From positions 1 through 7,303 of the forward strand of contig JAHIPW010000039.1 in assembly GCA_018903055.1 (NCBI GenBank): a stretch of DNA of 7,303 nucleotides, given 5' to 3'. Source of the DNA: a bacterium. GTDB taxonomy: Bacteria > UBP18 > UBA7526. Below the pieces are notes generated by a model, which was given only the letters and a program-made list of their open reading frames with translations, did no database searches and was not told the DNA's origin. Each line of letters starts with the position of its first letter. Position 1 is the first letter of the stretch. This document shows positions 4,927-7,303 of the stretch, piece after piece. The position numbers and the translations under genes were made by a program.

Positions 4927-6549
4927 TTAGACCTCCAGGCTTCCGTATAGCCTTATTGCTTCTTCCTTCAGGGGGCATTCTAAGTCGCAGCTTACGCAGT
5001 ATTTATTTATCTTTCTGGGAAAGTCGTTCAGTTCCGTGGCCCGGCGGATATCCTCTGCCGCCTGGTCCACGGTAATGATGAGTCTATCAATATCCTCTTG
5101 GGTTCTTTTGGTCTCCAATCGCTTGCCAAACCTCAGGTAATCGAAGTATAAGTGATCGAAGGTAAAGTTTAAAACAATAGGAGCCGCCCAGTAGTAGGTG
5201 GTAAACTGGAGGTCGTTATCCAAGTCCTCCTGAGTGGGCTGGCGGGGCTCGGTCTTGTAATCGATTAATATATGACTACTATCGGGGAGTTCGTCCACCC
5301 GGTCCATATAACCAATCATGATGGCCTTCTCCCCAATGGGTAATTCAAAGTATTTCTCTAAATACCTGGCTCGCTGGAAGCCTTTCTTAATGAATTTCTG
5401 GTAGTAATCCTTCACCATCTTCAGCCCGTCCTGATAGTACCTCCTCTCCTCTTCCTTATTCCGATAACCGATCGGAATCCAGTGCTTATTATAGAGTTTC
5501 AAGAGGTAGCGCAGGGGAGGGGTGGTGAAGAGACCGTCATAGGCATAGAACTCCTCAAAGGTAGTATGGATGCTGGAGCCAAAGGAGAAGAAGAACTTGG
5601 GCTTCATGGGAATCTTATCGATATAGACCGCCTGGTACTGTGCCGGGCATCTCTGGAACATACTCATCTTGGAGTAACTGAGGCGCAGTCTTTCTTTAGC
5701 ATCCGGGATCTCCTTAAACTCCGGGCAGGTCTCCTTATAATCGCACCAGCCACAGAGGGGACCGGTCTTGGGCGAGAAGTCCTCCTTCTGGATGCCCTGG
5801 GCGATATTATGAATGGCCCGTTTAAGGGCCTTTATTCTCTGGGCTTCTCCCCCAATACGGGAGACGCTCACCTTGCGCGGTCGATATTGACCATTCTCCT
5901 GGGCAGCGAGATAGTAGATGGAGAGCCGCTTCGGTTCCCTTCTCCAGTTCTCCTGGCAGGCAATGTGGTAGATATCGAGCTGTAGGGTCTCCTGAACCTC
6001 AGTGGGGTGGAGGGGGCTCTCCAATTCACTCTCATCCTTGATCTTACGGGAGGTCTTATAATCGATGATCTCCCACCCTCCATCGGGAAGCCTATCTACG
6101 CGGTCTATCCTTCCCACCAGTTCATAATCTCCGATCTTTACCTTAAAGAATTCCTCAAGATAGAGGACCCGATTGGGGTCTACCTTGGCTTTCTCATAGT
6201 AGGCCTTCAGGATGCCCCTACCGCGTTCTCTGAAGGCCTCTTCTTCCTCTTTATCCTTATAGGCCGTAGCGATCCAGTTCCTGTGATAAGTAGCCATCAG
6301 ATCCTCTAACTTAGCTTTCTTAGGATCACAGTCTCTGTGATAATCTCTTAGGGTATTATGGATGGTGGAACCAAAGTCTAAGTAAAGGCTGGGCTTGGTG
6401 GGTCTTTTCTCAATATACTGGTACTTATACTTTAAGGGGCACTGACTGTAGGTACTGATTTTGGAATAACTTAATCTCACCGCTCCCCGGAGGAAAAGAT
6501 TACTGATAAACTTTCCAATGAGGGGTATTATCTTCTCAAAGCGAATCAT
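4927..6549 (-). CDS. Tandem RecB/Cas4-like iron-sulfur nuclease (two PD-(D/E)XK domains)
   Basis: 540 residues built from two head-to-tail copies of a RecB-type (PF12705/Cas4-like) exonuclease domain. Copy 1 spans about residues 25-285, copy 2 about 288-535; the openings are LSYSKISTYSQCP (26-38) and LSYSKMSMFQRCP (290-302). Each copy keeps its own catalytic set: H64, D149, D163-Y-K165 and Q190...Y194 in copy 1; H328, D416, D430-Y-K432 and Q448...Y452 in copy 2. Each also keeps four cysteines for a 4Fe-4S cluster: C37 with C266, C269, C275, and C301 with C518, C521, C525. Such domains trim single-stranded DNA ends in repair (AddB) or CRISPR adaptation (Cas4); no helicase or cas gene is adjacent. 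The first 24 residues are mostly hydrophobic and lie outside the domain. Upstream of the ATG there is only a purine-rich AAGGGAAGGG, and a GTG at 6480-6478 just before the domain is an alternative start. Confidence 0.9.
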   Translation of the reverse strand: MIRFEKIIPLIGKFISNLFLRGAVRLSYSKISTYSQCPLKYKYQYIEKRPTKPSLYLDFGSTIHNTLRDYHRDCDPKKAKLEDLMATYHRNWIATAYKDKEEEEAFRERGRGILKAYYEKAKVDPNRVLYLEEFFKVKIGDYELVGRIDRVDRLPDGGWEIIDYKTSRKIKDESELESPLHPTEVQETLQLDIYHIACQENWRREPKRLSIYYLAAQENGQYRPRKVSVSRIGGEAQRIKALKRAIHNIAQGIQKEDFSPKTGPLCGWCDYKETCPEFKEIPDAKERLRLSYSKMSMFQRCPAQYQAVYIDKIPMKPKFFFSFGSSIHTTFEEFYAYDGLFTTPPLRYLLKLYNKHWIPIGYRNKEEERRYYQDGLKMVKDYYQKFIKKGFQRARYLEKYFELPIGEKAIMIGYMDRVDELPDSSHILIDYKTEPRQPTQEDLDNDLQFTTYYWAAPIVLNFTFDHLYFDYLRFGKRLETKRTQEDIDRLIITVDQAAEDIRRATELNDFPRKINKYCVSCDLECPLKEEAIRLYGSLEV

Positions 6550-6585
6550 TTCCCTTCCCTTTAGTCTGACTATTATCGATACTTA

Positions 6586-6609
6586 AAAAGGGGGATTTCT
6601 CCCCCTTTT
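6586..6609 (-). terminator. Intrinsic terminator hairpin, probably bidirectional
   Basis: AAAAGGGGGA (6586-6595) and TCCCCCTTTT (6600-6609) form a perfect 10-bp stem. On the minus strand the loop is GAAA, a stable GNRA tetraloop, and the stem ends in TTTTT; on the plus strand T-rich sequence also follows. It lies 218 bases after the stop of the GAF gene and 37 bases before the start of the tandem nuclease gene, so it most likely ends the GAF transcript and separates the two units. Confidence 0.85.
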
Positions 6610-6612
6610 CTT

Positions 6613-6686
6613 TAGCTACCCCTAACTTCCAACGGAGTTGATAACTTCGTATCTACGGGGCCTGACTGGGCTTCTATAGGGGGCTA
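6613..6686. repeat. Folded repeat related to the three-way-junction element
   Basis: CCCC (6619-6622) and GGGG (6657-6660) enclose a small CAAC-GGA-GTTG hairpin (6630-6640), which parallels the CAAC-TTT-GTTG hairpin inside the 4372-4433 element. ACTTCCAACGGAG (6625-6637) matches ACTTCTAACGGGG (4421-4433) at 11 of 13 bases. A wider alternative pairing joins TAGC..CCCCTA (6613-6624) with TAGGGG-GCTA (6677-6686). It looks like a diverged member of the same repeat family. Confidence 0.45.
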
Positions 6687-6714
6687 CTCTCCTTGCTTAC
6701 TGGACTTTTACATC

Positions 6715-6812
6715 TTTCGTCTTTCGGTATACGTCTTGTTACGAACGACGATAGACGATAACCGAAACGAGCCTCGCAACCGCAACCGTTTGACGATGAA
6801 CGGCAAATTTGC
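6715..6812. repeat. Short repeats and palindromes downstream of the GAF gene
   Basis: GACGATA occurs twice in tandem (6747-6760), with a third partial GACGATG at 6792-6798. TCGGTATACGTC (6724-6735) is nearly the reverse complement of GACGATAACCGA (6754-6765). CCGTT (6786-6790) and AACGG (6799-6803) can pair around the loop TGACGATG, and GCAAATTTGC (6803-6812) is a perfect 10-bp palindrome shortly after the GAF stop codon. No gene was seen here. The region looks like dispersed intergenic repeat DNA. Confidence 0.45.
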
Positions 6813-6826
6813 AAAAGTCGAGTGAC

Positions 6827-7303
6827 TTACTTTCTTTCCTCTATGGCCTGTGCCTTATCAAGGGAAGTAGCCACCAGGCTTCCCAGGAGTTCCAAGAGGA
6901 GCTGGTCCCTCTCCTGGAAAGACTCTCCAGATAGCCGGTTCCTGATCTCAATCACCCCAATGGTCTTTCCCTTACTCACCAAGGGAGAGACGATTCCACT
7001 TCCCGGCTTGGGGGTATCTACGAGAGAGGAGGTTCCAAACTCAGAGGCCATCCAAACCTCCCCCCTTCCTTCCTTTACCTTGATATCCGCCAAGGCTTCT
7101 TCACTCATGGGACCACTCATATCATAGCCCATTCTGGCCTTCAATTCCCTGGTCTTCTCACTCTTCAAAAAGATGATGAGTTCCGAGACCTTCATGATGT
7201 CAGAGATAGTCTGAGCACTGAGCCTCAGGGCCTCTTTTAGACTCAGGACAGTCGGAATCTCCCTGGCTGCCTTAAAGAGAGCAAAGAGTTCCTGGGGAGA
7301 GAG
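6827..7303 (-). CDS. GAF-domain protein, C-terminal part, cut by window edge
   Basis: The frame is open from base 7303 to TAA at 6829-6827, giving 158 visible residues; the N-terminus is outside the window, so the internal ATG at 7195 is not the start. Visible residues cover a GAF fold: LKEALRLSAQTISDIMKVSE (first helix), LIIFLK (strand), SGIVSPLVSKGKTIGVIEIR (the PL...G.I.I core strands), then SFQERDQLLLELLGSLVATS (the final helix, typical F-x-x-x-D and L-x-x-x-A pattern). GAF domains bind small ligands such as cyclic nucleotides or tetrapyrroles or serve as partners in signalling proteins. No kinase, GGDEF or phosphatase output follows the domain; any such part must lie upstream. The ligand cannot be told. 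Upstream neighbours are unknown. Confidence 0.85.
   Translation of the reverse strand, partial: LSPQELFALFKAAREIPTVLSLKEALRLSAQTISDIMKVSELIIFLKSEKTRELKARMGYDMSGPMSEEALADIKVKEGRGEVWMASEFGTSSLVDTPKPGSGIVSPLVSKGKTIGVIEIRNRLSGESFQERDQLLLELLGSLVATSLDKAQAIEERK

Noticed and set aside
5482-5985. Long plus-strand open frame of 167 codons
   Set aside because: It lies antisense inside the tandem nuclease gene, whose motifs are clear, and its translation shows no recognisable domain. The same applies to other open frames antisense to comEC.

Overview
This looks like a bacterial chromosome fragment of roughly balanced base composition. Every recognisable gene lies on the minus strand, so the reading order runs from high to low coordinates. 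A ComEC/Rec2-type DNA-uptake channel points to a bacterium. The lineage is not identifiable from the window. Frequent AGG/AGA arginine and ATA isoleucine codons, Lys/Glu-rich proteins and intergenic DNA full of short dispersed repeats suggest an uncultivated, perhaps thermophilic, deep-branching phylum, but this is only an impression.

Layout in transcription order: (1) the C-terminal part of a GAF-domain protein (7303-6827, cut by the window edge); (2) a 277-bp spacer with folded repeats and a strong terminator hairpin (6586-6609); (3) a 540-residue protein made of two complete RecB/Cas4-like iron-sulfur nuclease domains in tandem (6549-4927); (4) a previously easy-to-miss 55-residue single-pass membrane protein with a perfect AGGAGG ribosome site (4770-4603); (5) a 491-bp non-coding stretch containing imperfect direct repeats, a near-perfect three-way-junction palindrome, a GC-rich hairpin cluster and an 8-bp tandem repeat; (6) a 1131-residue ComEC (4111-716); (7) a repeat-bearing spacer with a possible gene remnant; (8) a small membrane-anchored PD-(D/E)XK nuclease (473-132), whose domain appears interrupted by an in-frame TGA and continues in frame to 54; (9) the first 16 codons of another membrane protein (48 to the edge).

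The most interesting theme is a remodelled DNA-uptake module. The ComEC carries a ComEA-like helix-hairpin-helix segment inside its membrane channel domain. Its C-terminal metallo-beta-lactamase domain has lost nearly all the metal-binding residues. It is preceded by a tiny membrane protein that resembles a ComEA anchor without its DNA-binding part, and followed by a membrane-tethered nuclease. Whether these work together is inference; what the sequence shows directly is the domain content, the lost residues and the gene order.
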